Positions 1-15,300 of a stretch of DNA of 64,000 bases are shown here, piece by piece. A program made the position numbers and the translations under genes. This stretch comes from Theocolax elegans (taxonomy: Eukaryota > Arthropoda > Insecta > Hymenoptera > Cerocephalidae), in contig CM047431.1 of assembly GCA_026168455.1 (NCBI GenBank), positions 40,207,986 to 40,271,985 on the forward strand. The letters run 5' to 3'. The notes below the pieces were generated by a model that saw nothing but the letters and a program-made list of their open reading frames with translations, did not search any database and had not been told where the DNA came from. Each line of letters begins with the position of its first letter. The first letter of the stretch is position 1.

Positions 1-3000
1 AAATATGCATTTGAATTCAATCCACCCGGCGATGGAACGAAATCTAAAAAAATAAAAATTTCGACTTCTTAGACGGTTTATGCTGTATTTACGTGTAAAT
101 ATGCATTTGAATTCAATCCACACGGCAAGGGAGCAAAATCTAAAAAAATGAAAAATTTCGACTTCTTAGACGGTTTATGCGTGTATTTACGTGTAAATAT
201 GCATTTGAATTCAATCCACCCGGCAAGGAGCAAAATCTAAAAAAATGTAAAATTTCGACTTCTTAACAGTTTATGCGTGTATTTACGTGTAAATATGCAT
301 TTGAATTCAATCCACCCGGCTATGGTACGAAATCTTAAAAAAATAAAAATTTCGACTTCTTAGCCGGCTTATGCGTTTATTTACGTGTAAATATGCATTT
401 GAATTCAATCCACCCGCCATGGAACGAAATCTTAAAAAAATAAAAATTTCGACTTCTTAGACGGTTTATGCGTGTATTTACGTGTAAATATGCATTGAAT
501 TCAATCCACCCGGCAAGGAGCGCATTCTCAAAAAATGAAAAATTTCGACTTCTTAGCCGTTATGCGTGTATTTACGTGTAAATATGCATTTGAATCAATC
601 CACCCGGCTATGGAACGAAATCTTAAAAAAATAAAAATTTCGACTTCTTAGCCGTCTTATGCGTGTATTTGCGTGTAAATATGCATTTGAATTCAATCCA
701 CCCGGCAAGAAGGAAAATCTAAAAAAATGAAAAATTTCGACTTCTTAAACGTTTATGCGTGTATTTACGTGTAAATATGCATTTGAATTCAATCCACCCC
801 GATGGAACGAAATCTAAAAAAATTAAAATTTCGACATCTTAACCGGCTTATGCGTGTATTTACGTGTAAGTAAATATGCATTTGAATTCAATCCACCCGG
901 CAAGAAGAAAATCTAAAAAAATGAAAAATTTCGACTTCTTAAACAGTTTATGCGTGTATTTACGTGTAAATATTCATTTGAATTCAATCCACCCGCCATG
1001 GAACGAAATCTTAAAAAAATAAAAATTTCGACTTCTTAACAGTTTATGCGTGTATTTACGTGTAAATATTCATTTGAATTCAATCCACCCGGCCATGAAA
1101 CGAAATCTTAAAAAAATAAAAATTTCGACTTCTTAGACGGTTTATGCGTGTATTTACGTGTAAAATGCATTTGAATTCAATCCACCCGGCTATGGAACGA
1201 AATCTTAAAAAAATTAAAATTTCGACTTCTTAGACGTTTATGCGTGTATTTACGTGTAAAATGCATTTGAATTCAATCCACCGGCCATGGAACGAAATCT
1301 TAAAAAAATAAAAATTTCGACTTCTTAAACGTTTATGCGTGTATTTACGTGTAAATATGCATTTGAATTCAATCCACCCGGCCATGAACGAAATCTTAAA
1401 AAAATAAAAATTTCGACTTCTTAACGGTTTATGCGTGTATTTACGTGTAAATATGCATTTGAATTCAATCCACCCGCCATGGAACGAAATCTTAAAAAAA
1501 TAAAAATTTCGACTTCTTAACGGTTTATGCGTGTATTTACGTGTAAATATGCATTTGAATTCAATCCACCCGGCAAGAAGGAAAATCTAAAAAAATGAAA
1601 AATTTCGACTTCTTAGACGTTTATGCGTGTATTACGTGTAAATATGCATTTGAATTCAATCCACCCGGCTATGGAACGAAATCTTAAAAAAATAAAAATT
1701 TCGACTTCTTAGCCGTTATGCGTGTATTTACGTGTAAAATGCATTTGAATTCAATCCACCCGGCTATGGAACGAATCTTAAAAAAATAAAAATTTCGACT
1801 TCTTAGCCGTCTTATGCGTGTATTTGTGTAAATATGCATTTGAATTCAATCCACCCGGCAAGGAGCAAAATCTAAAAAAATGAAAAATTTCGACTTCTTA
1901 GACGGTTTATGCGTGTATTTACGTGTAAATATGCATTTGAATCAATCCACCCGGCTATGGAACGAAATCTTAAAAAAATTAAAATTTCGACTCTTAGCCG
2001 TCTTATGCGTGTATTTACGTGTAAATATGCATTTGAATTCAATCCACCCGGCTATGGAACGAAATCTTAAAAAAATAAAAATTTCGACTTCTTAGCCGTT
2101 ATGCGTGTATTTGCGTGTAAATATGCATTTGAATTCAATCCACACGGCAAGGAGCAAAATCTAAAAAAATGAAAAATTTCGACTTCTTAGACGGTTTATG
2201 CGTGTATTTACGTGTAAATATGCATTTGAATTCAATCCACCCGGCGATGGAACGAAATCTTAAAAAAATAAAAATTTCGACTTCTTAGACGGTTTATGCG
2301 TGTATTTACGTGTAAATATGCATTTGAATTCAATCCACCCGGCTATGGAACGAAATCTAAAAAAATAAAAATTTCGACTTCTTAAACGTTTATGCGTGTA
2401 TTTACGTGTAAATATGCATTTGAATTCAATCCACCCGCCATGGAACGAAATCTTAAAAAAAAAAAATTTCGACTTCTTAGACGGTTTATGCGTGTATTTA
2501 CGTGTAAATATGCATTTGAATTCAATCCACCCGGAAAGAAGAAAATCTAAAAAAATGAAAAATTTCGACTTCTTAAACAGTTTATGCGTGTATTTATGTG
2601 TAAATATGCATTTGAGTCAATCCACCCGGCTATGGAACGAAATCTTAAAAGAATAAAAATTTCGACTTCTTAGCCGTCTTATGCGTGTATTTGCGTGTAA
2701 ATATGCATTTGAATTCAATCCACCCGGCAAGAAGGAAACCTAAAAAAATGAAAAATTTCGACTTCTTAAACAGTTTATGCGCGTATTTACGTGTAAATAT
2801 GCATTTGAATTTAATCCACCCGCTATGGAACGAAATCTTAAAAAAATAAAAATTTCGACTTCTTAGCCGGCTTATGCGTTTATTTACGTGTAAATATGCA
2901 TTTGAATTCAATCCAACCCGGCTATCGAACGAAATCTTAAAAAAATAAAAATTTCGACATCTTAGCCGGCTTATGCGTGTATTTACGTGTAAATATGCAT

Positions 3001-4295
3001 TTGAATTCAATCCACCCGGCAAGGAGCAAAATCTAAAAAAATGAAAAATTCGACTTCTTAGACGGTTATGCGTGTATTTACGTGTAAATATGCATTTGAG
3101 TCAATCCACCCGGCTATGAACGAAATCTTAAAAAAATAAAAATTTCGACTTCTTAGCCGCTTATGCGTGTATTTACGTGTAAATATGCATTTGAATTCAA
3201 TCCACCCGGAAAGAAGAAAATCTAAAAAAATGAAAAATTTCGACTTCTTAAACAGTTTATGCGTGTTACGTGTAAATATGCATTTGAATTCAATCCACCG
3301 GCCATGGAACGAAATCTTAAAAAAATTAAAATTTTGACATCTTAGCCCGCTTATGCGTGTATTTACGTGTAAATATGCATTTGAATTCAATCCACACGGC
3401 AAGGAGCAAAATCTAAAAAAATGAAAAATTTCGACTTCTTAGACGGTTTTTGCGTGTATTTACGTGTAAATATGCATTTGAATTCAATCCACCCGGCGAT
3501 GGAACGAAATCTTAAAAAAATAAAAATTTCGACTTCTTAAACAGTTTATGCGTGTATTTACGTGTAAATATTCATTTGAATTCAATCCACCCGGCCATGG
3601 AACGAAATCTTAAAAAAATAAAAATTTCGTATTCTTAGACGGTTTATGCGTGTATTTACGTGTAAATATGCATTTGAATTCAATCCATCCGACAAAAAGG
3701 AAAATCTAAAAAAATGAAAAATTTCGACTTCTTAACAGTTTATGCGTGTATTTACGTGTAAATATGCATTTGAATTCAATCCACCGGCGATGGAACGAAA
3801 TCTTAAAAAAATAAAAATTTCGACTTCTTAGACGGTTTATGCGTGTATTTACGTGTAAATATGCATTTGAATTCAATCCACACGGCAAGGAGCAAAATCT
3901 AAAAAAATGAAAAATTCGACTTCTTAGACGGTTTATGCGTGTATTTACGTGTAAATATGCATTTGAATTCAATCCACACGGCAAGGAGCAAAATCTAAAA
4001 AAATGTAAAATTTCGACTTCTTAAACGTTTATGCGTGTATTTACGTGTAAATATTCATTTAATTTAATCCACCCGGCTATGGAACGAAATCTTAAAAAAA
4101 TAAAAATTTCGACTTCTTAGCCGGCTTATGCGTTATTTACGTGTAAATATGCATTTGAATTCAATCCAACCCGGCTATCGAACGAAATCTTAAAAAAATA
4201 AAAATTTCGACATCTTAGCCGGCTTATGCGTGTATTTACGTGTAAATATGCATGTGAATTAAATCCACCCGGCAAAGGAGCGCATTCTCAAAAAA
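1..4295 (+). repeat. Satellite sub-block lacking the divergent S monomer
   Basis: This part holds mixed monomers, mainly the TATGGAACG, CATGGAACG, CAAGG-AGC and AAGAAGG types, with none of the divergent S monomer (TGAAGAATTTTGATTTCATA) that marks longer-range order further right. One-base losses are frequent, such as CACCCGCC for CACCCGGCC, AAATGCAT for AAATATGCAT and GTTATG for GTTTATG. I see no clear higher-order period here. The losses may be real divergence or uncorrected homopolymer errors. Confidence 0.7.
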
Positions 4296-7200
4296 TGAAG
4301 AATTTTGATTTCATAGTCGGTCTATGCGTGTATTTACGTGTAAATATGCATTTGAGTCAATCCACCCGGCTATGAACGAAATCTTAAAAAAAGTAAAATT
4401 TCGACTTCTTAGCCGTCTTATGCGTGTATTTGCGTGTAAATATGCATTTGAATTCAATCCACCCGGCAAGAAGGAAAATCTAAAAAAATGAAAAATTTCG
4501 ACTTCTTAAACAGTTATGCGTGTATTTACGTGTAAATATTCATTTGAATTCAATCCACCCGGCCATGGAACGAAATCTTAAAAAAAAAAAATTTCGTATT
4601 CTTAGACGGTTTATGCGTGTATTTACGTGTAAATATGCATTTGAATTCAATCCATCCGACAAAAAGGAAAATCTAAAAAAATGAAAAATTTCGACTTCTT
4701 AAACAGTTTATGCGTGTATTTACGTGTAAATATTCATTTGAATTCAATCCACCCGGCCATGGAACGAAATCTTAAAAAAATAAAAATTTCGTCTTCTTAG
4801 ACGTTTATGCGTGCTTACGTGTAAATATGCATTTGAATTCAATCCACCCGGCAAGGGAGCAAAATCTAAAAAAATGAAAAATTTCGACTTCTTAGACGGT
4901 TATGCGTGTATTTACGTGTAAATAGCATTTGAATTCAATCCACCCGGCTATGGAAGGAAATTTAAAAAAAAAAAATTTCGACTTCTTAGACGGTTTATGC
5001 GTGTATTTACGTGTAAATATGCATTTGAATTCAATCCACCGGCAAGGGAGCAAAATCTAAAAAAATGAAAAATTTCGACTTCTTAGACATTTATGCGTGT
5101 ATTTACGTGTAAATATGCATTTGAATTCAATCCACCCGGCTATGGAACGAAATCTTAAAAAAATAAAAATTTCGACTTCTTAGCCGGCTTATGCGTGTAT
5201 TTACATGTAAATATGCATTTGAAGTCAATCCACACGGCAAGGGAGCAAAATCTAAAAGAATGAAAAATTTCGACTTCTTAAACAGTTTATGCGTGTATTT
5301 ACGTGTAAATATGCATTTGAATTCAATCCTCCGGGCTATGGAACGAAATCTTAAAAAAATAGAACTTTCGACCTCTTAGCCGTCTTATGCGTGTATTTGC
5401 GTGTAAATATGCATTTGAATTCAATCCACCCGGCCATGGAACGAAATCTTAAAAAAAAAAAATTACGTCTTCTTAGACGGTTTATGCGTGTATTTACGTG
5501 TAAATATGCATTTGAATTCAATCCACCCGGAAAGAAGGAAAATCTAAAAAAATGAAAAATTTCGACTTCTTAAACAGTTTATGCGTGCTTACGTGTAAAT
5601 ATGCATTTGAATTCAATCCACCCGGCTATGGAACGAAATCTTAAAAAAATTAAAATTTCGACATCTTAGCCGGCTTATGCGTGTATTTACGTGTAAGTAA
5701 ATATGCATTTATATTCAATGCACCCGGCTATGGAACGAAATCTTAAAAAAATAAAAATTTCGACTTCTTAGACGGTTTATACGTGTATTTACGTGTAAAT
5801 ATGCATTGAATTCAATCCACCCGGCCATGGAACGAAATCTTAAAAAAATAAAAATTTCGATTCTTAGACGGTTTATGCGTGTTTACGTGTAAATATGCAT
5901 TTGAATTCAATCCACCGGCTATGGAACGAAATCTTAAAAAAATAAAAATTTCGACTTCTTAGCCGGCTTATGCGTGTATTTACGTGTAATATGCATTTGA
6001 ATTCAATCCAACCCGGCTATCGAACGAAATCTTAAAAAAATAAAAATTTCGACATCTTAGCCGGCTTATGCGTGTATTTACGTGTAAATATGCATTTGAA
6101 TTCAATCCACCCGGCAAAGGAGCGCATTCTCAAAAAATGAAGAATTTTGATTTCATAGTCGGTCTATGCGTGTATTTACGTGTAAATATGCATTTGAGTC
6201 AATCCAACCCGGCTATGGTACGAAATCTTAAAAAAAGTAAAATTTCGACTTCTTAAACAGTTTATGCGTGTATTACGTGTAAATATTCATTTGAATTCAA
6301 TCCACCGGCTATGGAACGAAATCTTAAAAAAATAAAAATTTCGACTTCTTAGCCGGCTTATGCGTTTATTTACGTGTAAATATGCATTTGAATTCAATCC
6401 AACCCGGCTATCGAACGAAATCTTAAAAAAATAAAAATTTCGACATCTTAGCCGGCTTATGCGTGTATTTACGTGTAAATATGCATTTGAATTCAATCCA
6501 CCCGGCAAAGGAGCGCATTCTCAAAAAATGAAGAATTTTGATTTCATAGTCGGTCTATGCGTGTTTACGTGTAAATATGCATTTGAGTCAATCCAACCCG
6601 GCTATGGTACGAAATCTTAAAAAAATTAAAATTTCGACTTCTTAGCCGTCTTATGCGTGTATTTACGTGTAATATGCATTTGAATTCAATCCACCCGGCA
6701 AGAAGGAAAATCTAAAAAAATGAAAAATTTCGACTTCTTAGACGGTTATGCGTGTATTTACGTGTAAATATTCATTTGAATTCAATCCACCCGGCCATGG
6801 AACGAAATCTTAAAAAAATAAAAATTTCGCTTCTTAGACGTTATATGCGTGCTTACGTGTAAATATGCATTTGAATTCAATCCACCCGGCAAGAGAGCAA
6901 AATCTAAAAAAATGAAAAATTTCGACTTCTTAGACGGTTTATGCGTGTATTTACGTGTAAAATTGCATTTGAATTCAATCCACCCGGCTATGGAAGGAAA
7001 TTTAAAAAAAAAAAATTTCGACTTCTTAGACGGTTTATGCGTGTATTTACGTGTAAATATGCATTGAATTCAATCCACCCGCTATGGAACGAAATCTTAA
7101 AAAAATAAAAATTTCGACTTCTTAGACGGTTTATACGTGTATTTACGTGTAAATATGCATTTGAATTCATCCACCCGGCCATGGAACGAAATCTTAAAAA

Positions 7201-10200
7201 AATAAAAATTTCGACTTCTTAGACGGTTATGCGTGTATTTACGTGTAAATATGCATTTGAATTCAATCCACCCGCTATGGAACGAAATCTTAAAAAAATA
7301 AAAATTTCGACTCTTAGCCGGCTTATGCGTGTATTTACGTGTAAATATGCATTGAATTCAATCCAACCCGGCTATCGAACGAAATCTTAAAAAAATAAAA
7401 ATTTCGACATCTTAGCCGGCTTATGCGTGTATTTACGTGTAAATATGCATTTGAATTCAATCCACCCGGCAAAGGAGCGCATTCTCAAAAAATGAAGAAT
7501 TTTGATTTCATAGTCGGTCTATGCGTGTATTTACGTGTAAATATGCATTTGAGTCAATCCAACCCGGCTATGGTACGAAATCTTAAAAAAAGTAAAATTC
7601 GACTTCTTAGCCGTCTTATGCGTGTATTTGCGTGTAAATATGCATTTGAATTCAATCCACCCGGCAAGAAGGAAAATCTAAAAAAATGAAAAATTTCGAC
7701 TTCTTAAACAGTTTATGCGTGTATTACGTGTAAATATGCATTGAATTCAATCCACCCGGCCATGGAACGAAATCTTAAAAAAATAAAAATTTCGTATTCT
7801 TAGACGGTTTATGCGTGTATTTACGTGTAAATATGCATTTGAATTCAATCCATCCGACAAAAAGGAAAATCTAAAAAAATGAAAAATTTCGACTTCTTAA
7901 CAGTTTATGCGTGTATTTACGTGTAAATATTCATTTGAATTCAATCCACCCGGCCATGGAACGAAATCTTAAAAAAATAAAAATTTCGTCTTCTTAGACG
8001 TTATATGCGTGCTTACGTGTAAATATGCATTTGAATTCAATCCACCCGGCAAGAGAGCAAAATCTAAAAATATGAAAAATTTCGACTTCTTAGACGGTTT
8101 ATGCGTGTATTTACGTGTAAATATGCATTTGAATTCAATCCACCCGGCTATGGAAGGAAATTTAAAAAAAAAAAATTTCGACTTCTTAGACGGTTTATGC
8201 GTGTATTTACGTGTAAATATGCATTTGAAATCAATCCACCCGGCAAGGGAGCAAAATCTAAAAAAATGAAAAATTTCGACTTCTTAGACATTTATGCGTG
8301 TATTTACGTGTAAATATGCATTTGAATTCAATCCTCCGGGCTATGGAACGAAATCTTAAAAAAATAAAAATTTCGACTTCTTAGCCGGCTTATGCGTGTA
8401 TTTACATGTAAATATGCATTTGAAGTCAATCCACACGGCAAGGGAGCAAAATCTAAAAGAATGAAAAATTTCGACTTCTTAAACAGTTTATGCGTGTATT
8501 TACGTGTAAATATGCATTTGAATTCAATCCTCCGGGCTATGGAACGAAATCTTAAAAAAATAGAACTTTCGACCTCTTAGCCGTCTTATGCGTGTATTTG
8601 CGTGTAAATATGCATTTGAATTCAATCCACCCGGCCATGGAACGAAATCTTAAAAAAAAAAAATTACGTCTTCTTAGACGGTTTATGCGTGTATTACGTG
8701 TAAATATGCATTTGAATTCAATCCACCCGGAAAGAAGGAAAATCTAAAAAAATGAAAAATTTCGACTTCTTAAACAGTTTATGCGTGCTTACGTGTAAAT
8801 ATGCATTTGAATTCAATCCACCCGGCTATGGAACGAAATCTTAAAAAAATTAAAATTTCGACATCTTAGCCGGCTTATGCGTGTATTTACGTGTAAGTAA
8901 TATGCATTTATATTCAATGCACCCGGCTATGGAACGAATCTTAAAAAAATAAAAATTTCGACATCTTAGCCGGCTTATGCGTGTATTACGTGTAAATATG
9001 CATTGAAGTCAATCCACACGGCAAGGGAGCAAAATCTAAAAAAATGAAAAATTTCGACTTCTTAGACGGTTTTGCGTGTATTTACGTGTAAAATGCATTT
9101 GAATTCAATCCACCGGCTATGGAACGAAATCTTAAAAAAATAAAAATTTCGACTTCTTAAACAGTTTATGCGTGTATTTACGTGTAATATGCATTTGAAT
9201 CAATCCACCCGGCCATGGAACGAAATCTTAAAAAAATAAAAATTTCGTATTCTTAGACGGTTATGCGTGATTTACGTGTAATATGCATTGAATTCAATCC
9301 ATCCGACAAAAAGGAAAATCTAAAAAAATGAAAAATTTCGACTTCTTAGCCGGCTTATGCGTTATTTACGTGTAAATATGCATTGAATTCAATCCACCCG
9401 GCTATGGAACGAAATCTTAAAAAAATAAAAATTTCGATTCTTAGACGGTTATGCGTGTATTTACGTGTAAATATGCATTTGAAGTCAATCCACACGGCAA
9501 GGGAGCAAAATCTAAAAAAATGAAAAATTTCGACTTCTTAGACGGTTTATGCGTGATTTACGTGTAAAATGCATTTGAATTCAATCCACCCGGCATGGAA
9601 CGAAATCTTAAAAAAAGTAAAATTTCGACTTCTTAAACAGTTTATGCGTGTATTTACGTGTAAAATTCATTTGAATTCAATCCAACCCGGCTATGGTACG
9701 AAATCTTAAAAAAATAAAAATTTCGACTTCTTAGCCGCTTATGCGTGTATTACGTGTAAATATGCATTTGAATTCAATCCACCCGGCTATCGAACGAAAT
9801 CTAAAAAAATGAAAAATTTCGACTTCTTAGACGGTTATGCGTGTATTTACGTGTAAATATGCATTTGAATTCAATCCACCCGGCTATGGAACGAAATCTT
9901 AAAAAAAGTAAAATTTCGACTTCTTAGACGGTTTATGCGTGTATTTACGTGTAAATATTCATTTGAATTCAATCCACCCGGCTATGGAACGAAATCTTAA
10001 AAAAAAAAATTTCGACTTCTTAGCCGGCTTATGCGTTTATTTACGTGTAAATATGCATTGAATTCAATCCAACCCGGCTATCGAACGAAATCTTAAAAAA
10101 ATAAAAATTTCGACATCTTAGCCGGCTTATGCGTGTATTTACGTGTAAATATGCATTTGAAGTCAATCCACACGGCAAGGGAGCAAAATCTAAAAAAATG

Positions 10201-12303
10201 AAAAATTTCGACTTCTTAGACGGTTTATGCGTGTATTTACGTGTAAAATGCATTTGAATTCAATCCACCCGGCAAGAAGGAAAATCTTATAATAAATAAT
10301 AAATTTCGCTTCTTAGCCGGCTTTATGCGTTGTATTTACGTGTAAATATGCATTTGAATTCAATCCCATCCCGGCTATCGAACGGAATCTTACAAAAATG
10401 AAAATTTCGAATTCTTAACCAGGCTTTATGCGTGTATTTACGTGTAAATGATGCATTTGATTCAATCCACCCGGCGAATGCGAACGCAATGCTTCAAATA
10501 AATGAACGAATTTTCGACTTTCATTAGTACGGTCTATGCGTGTATTTACGTGTGTAAATCTGCATTTTTTGATTTCCAATCCACACCGGCTAATTGGTAC
10601 GCAAATCTTAACAATAAGGAAAATTATCGACCTATCTAGAACGGTCCTTATTCGTGTATTTACGTTTGTAAATATGCATTTGAATTCAATCCCCCCAACG
10701 GCAAGCAGGAAAATCTAAAAACATGTAAAATTTCGGCACTTCTAAACAGTTCTATGCGTGTATTTACGTGTAAATATTCATTTCGAATTCAATCCACCCG
10801 GCCTATGGAACGAGAATCTTTAAAAAAATAAAAATTTCGTATTCTTAGACGGTTTATGCGTGTATTTACGTGTAAATATGCATTTTGAATTCAATCCATC
10901 CGGACAAAAGGAAAATCTTAAAAAAAATGAAACTGGTCGACTTCTTAACAGTTTATGCGTGTATGTACGTGTAAATATCACTTTGAATTCAATCCACCCG
11001 GCCATGGAACGAAATCTTTAAAAAACAATAAAAACATTTCGTCTTCTTAGACGTTATATGCTTGCTTACGTGTAATATGCATTTGAATTCAATCCAACCG
11101 GCAAGACGCAGAGCAAAATCTAAAATATGACAACATTTCGACTTCTTTAGACGGTTTATGCGTTGTATTTACGTGTAACTATGCATTTGAATTCAATCCA
11201 CCGGCTTATGGAAGGAAATTTAAAAAAAAAAATTTCGACTTCCTTAGGACGGTTTATGCGTGTATTTACGTGTACATTAGCATTTGAAATCAATCCACCC
11301 GGCAAGGGAGGCAAAATCTACAAAAAATGAAAACATTTCGACTTCTTAGACATTTATGCGTGTATTTACGTTGTAAATATGCCTTTTGCATCTCAATCCT
11401 CCGGGCTATGGAACGAAATCTTAAAAAAATAAAAATTTCGACTTCTTAAACAGTTTATGCGTGTATTTACGTGTAAATATGCATTTGAATTCAATCCACC
11501 CGGCCATGGAACGAAATCTTAAAAAAAAAAAATTTCGACTTCTTAGACGGTTATGCGTGTATTTACGTGTAAATATGCATTTGAATTCAATCCACCCGGC
11601 AAGAAGGAAAATCTAAAAAAATGAAAAATTTCGACTTCTTAAACAGTTTATGCGTGTATTTGCGTGTAAATATGCATTTGAGTCAATCCACCCGGCTATG
11701 GAACGAAATCTTAAAAAAATAAAAATTTCGACTTCTTAGCCGTCTTATGCGTGTATTTGCGTGTAAATATGCATTTGAATTCAATCCACCCGGCAAGAAG
11801 GAAAATCTAAAAAAATGAAAAATTTCGACTTCTTAAACAGTTTATGCGTGTATTTACGTGTAAATATGCATTTGAATTCAATCCACCCGGCTATGGAACG
11901 AAATCTTAAAAAAAAAAAATTTCGACTTCTTAGACGGTTTATACGTGTATTTACGTGTAAATATGCATTTGAATTCAATCCCACCGGCAATGGAACGAAA
12001 TCTAAAAAAATGAAAAATTTCGACTTCTTAGACAGGTTTATGCGTGTATTTACGTGTAAATATGCATTTGAATTTCAATCCACCCGGCTATGGAACGAAA
12101 TCTTAAAAAATAAAATTTCGACTTCTTAGCGGCTTATGCGTTTATTTACGTTGTAAATATGCATTTGAATTCAATCAACCCGGCTATCGAACGAAATCTT
12201 AAAAAATAAAAATTTCGACATATTAGCCGGCTTATGCGTGTATTTACGTGTAAATATGCATTTGAATTCAATCCACCGGCAAAGGAGCGCAATTCTCAAA
12301 AAA
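4296..12303 (+). repeat. Satellite sub-block with irregularly spaced S monomers
   Basis: S monomers occur at about 4296, 6138, 6529 and 7493, so spacing is irregular (1842, 391 and 964 bp). The stretch around 4800-5600 recurs nearly unchanged at about 8000-8800; both contain the variant monomer with TTACATGTAAAT and the TCCTCCGGGC and GAACTTTCGACC variants. The part after about 10265 is noisy. The block is best read as rearranged pieces of the higher-order units seen further right. Confidence 0.6.
10265..11400. other. Satellite stretch with dense insertions and deletions, probably unpolished sequence
   Basis: Monomers here are still recognisable but carry many scattered one-base insertions, deletions and substitutions, for example GCGTTGTATTTACG, GGCTTTATGCG and TGTACATTAGCATTT. 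The errors differ from monomer to monomer and are mostly insertions. Monomers on either side show far fewer changes, mainly deletions. The pattern and the fairly sharp limits fit a stretch built from a single raw long read. Open frames inside it have no meaning. Confidence 0.65.
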
Positions 12304-15300
12304 TGAAGAATTTTGATTTCATAGTCGGTCTATGCGTGTATTTACGTGTAAATATGCATTTGACGTCAATCCAACCCGGCTATGGTACGAAATCTTAAAA
12401 AATTAAAATTTCGACTTCTTAGCCGTCTTATGCGTGTATTTGCGTGTAAATATGCATTTGAATTCAATCCACCCGGCAAGAAGGAAAATCTAAAATAATG
12501 AAAAATTTCGACTTCTTAAACAGTTTATGCGTGCTTACGTGTAAATATGCATTTGAATTCAATCCACCCGGCCATGGAACGAAATCTTAAAAAAATTAAA
12601 ATTTTGACATCTTAGCCCGCTTATGCGTGTATTTACGTGTAAATATGCATTTGAATTCAATCCACACGGCAAGGGAGCAAAATCTAAAAAAAATGAATAA
12701 TTTCGACTTCTTAGACGGTTTTTGCGTGTATTTACGTGTAAATATGCATTAGAATTCAATCCACCCGGCGATGGAACGAAATCTTAAAAAAATAAAAATT
12801 CGACTTCTTAAACAGTTTATGCGTGTATTTACGTGTAAATATTCATTTGAATTCAATCCACCCGGCCATGGAACGAAATCTTAAAAAAATAAAAATTTCG
12901 TATTCTTAGACGGTTTATGCGTGTATTACGTGTAAAATGCATTTGAATTCAATCCATCCGACAAAAAGGAAAATCTAAAAAAATGAAAAATTTCGACTTC
13001 TTAAACAGTTTATGCGTGTATTTACGTGTAAATATGCATTTGAATTCAATCCACCCGGCGATGGAACGAAATCTTAAAAAAATAAAAATTTCGACTTCTT
13101 AGACGGTTTATGCGTGTATTTACGTGTAAATATGCATTGAATTCAATCCACACGGCAAGGGAGCAAAATCTAAAAAAATGAAAAATATCGACTTCTTAGA
13201 CGGTTTATGCGTGTATTTACGTGTAAATATGCATTTGAATTCAATCCACACGGCAAGGGAGCAAATCTAAAAAAATGTAAAATTTCGACTTCTTAAACAG
13301 TTTATGCGTGTATTTACGTGTAAATATTCATTTTAAATTTAATCCACCCGGCTATGGAACGAAATCTTAAAAAAATAAAATTTCGACTTCTTAGCCGGCT
13401 TATGCGTTTATTTACGTGTAAATATGCATTTGAATTCAATCCAACCCGGCTATCGAACGAAATCTTAAAAAAATAAAAATTTCGACATCTTAGCCGGCTT
13501 ATGCGTGTATTTACGTGTAAATATGCATGTGAATTAAATCCACCCGGCAAAGGAGCGCATTCTCAAAAAATGAAGAATTTTGATTTCATAGTCGGTCTAT
13601 GCGTGTATTTACGTGTAAATATGCATTTGAGTCAATCCAACCCGGCTATGGTACGAAATCTTAAAAAAAGTAAAATTTCGACTTCTTAGCCGTCTTATGC
13701 GTGTATTTGCGTGTAAATATGCATTTGAATTCAATCCACCCGGCAAGAAGGAAAATCTAAAAAAATGAAAAATTTCGACTTCTTAAACAGTTTATGCGTG
13801 TATTTACGTGTAAATATTCATTTGAATTCAATCCACCCGGCCATGGAACGAAATCTTAAAAAAATAAAAATTTCGTATTCTTAGACGGTTTATGCGTGTA
13901 TTTACGTGTAAATATGCATTTGAATTCAATCCATCGACAAAAAGGAAAATCTAAAAAAATGAAAAATTTCGACTTCTTAACAGTTTATGCGTGTATTTAC
14001 GTGTAAATATTCATTTGAATTCAATCCACCCGGCCATGGAACGAAATCTTAAAAAAATAAAAATTTCGTCTTCTTAGACGTTATATGCGTGCTTACGTGT
14101 AAATATGCATTTGAATTCAATCCACCCGGCAAGAGAGCAAAATCTAAAAATATGAAAAATTTCGACTTCTTAGACGGTTTATGCGTGTATTTACGTGTAA
14201 ATATGCATTTGAATTCAATCCACCCGGCTATGGAAGGAAATTTAAAAAAAAAAATTTCGACTTCTTAGACGGTTTATGCGTGTATTTACGTGTAAATATG
14301 CATTTGAAATCAATCCACCCGGCAAGGGAGCAAAATCTAAAAAAATGAAAATTTCGACTTCTTAGACATTATGCGTGTATTTACGTGTAAATATGCATTT
14401 GAATTCAATCCTCCGGGCTATGGAACGAAATCTTAAAAAAATAAAAATTTCGACTTCTTAGCCGGCTTATGCGTGTATTTACATGTAAATATGCATTTGA
14501 AGTCAATCCACACGGCAAGGGAGCAAAATCTAAAAGAATGAAAAATTTCGACTTCTTAAACAGTTTATGCGTGTATTACGTGTAAATATGCATTTGAATT
14601 CAATCCTCCGGGCTATGGAACGAAATCTTAAAAAAATAGAACTTTCGACCTCTTAGCCGTCTTATGCGTGTATTTGCGTGTAAATATGCATTTGAATTCA
14701 ATCCACCCGGCCATGGAACGAAATCTTAAAAAAATAAAAATTACGTCTTCTTAGACGGTTTATGCGTGTATTTACGTGTAAATATGCATTTGAATTCAAT
14801 CCACCCGGAAAGAAGGAAAATCTAAAAAAATGAAAAATTTCGACTTCTTAAACAGTTTATGCGTGCTTACGTGTAAATATGCATTTGAATTCAATCCACC
14901 CGGCTATGGAAACGAAATCTTAAAAAATTAAAATTCGACATCTTAGCCGGCTTATGCGTGTATTTACGTGTAAGTAAATATGCATTTATATTCAATGCAC
15001 CCGGCTATGGAACGAAATCTTAAAAAAATAAAATTTCGACTTCTTAGGACGGTTATACGTGTATTTACGTGTAAATATGCATTTGAATTCAATCCACCCG
15101 GCCATGGAACGAAATCTTAAAAAATAAAAATTTCGACTTCTTAGACGGTTTATGCGTGTATTTACGTGTAAATATGCATTTGAATTCAAACCACCCGGCT
15201 ATGGAACGAAATCTTAAAAAAATAAAAATTTCGACTTCTTAGCCGGCTTATGCGTTTATTTACGTGTAAATATGCATTTGAATTCAATCCAACCCGGCTA

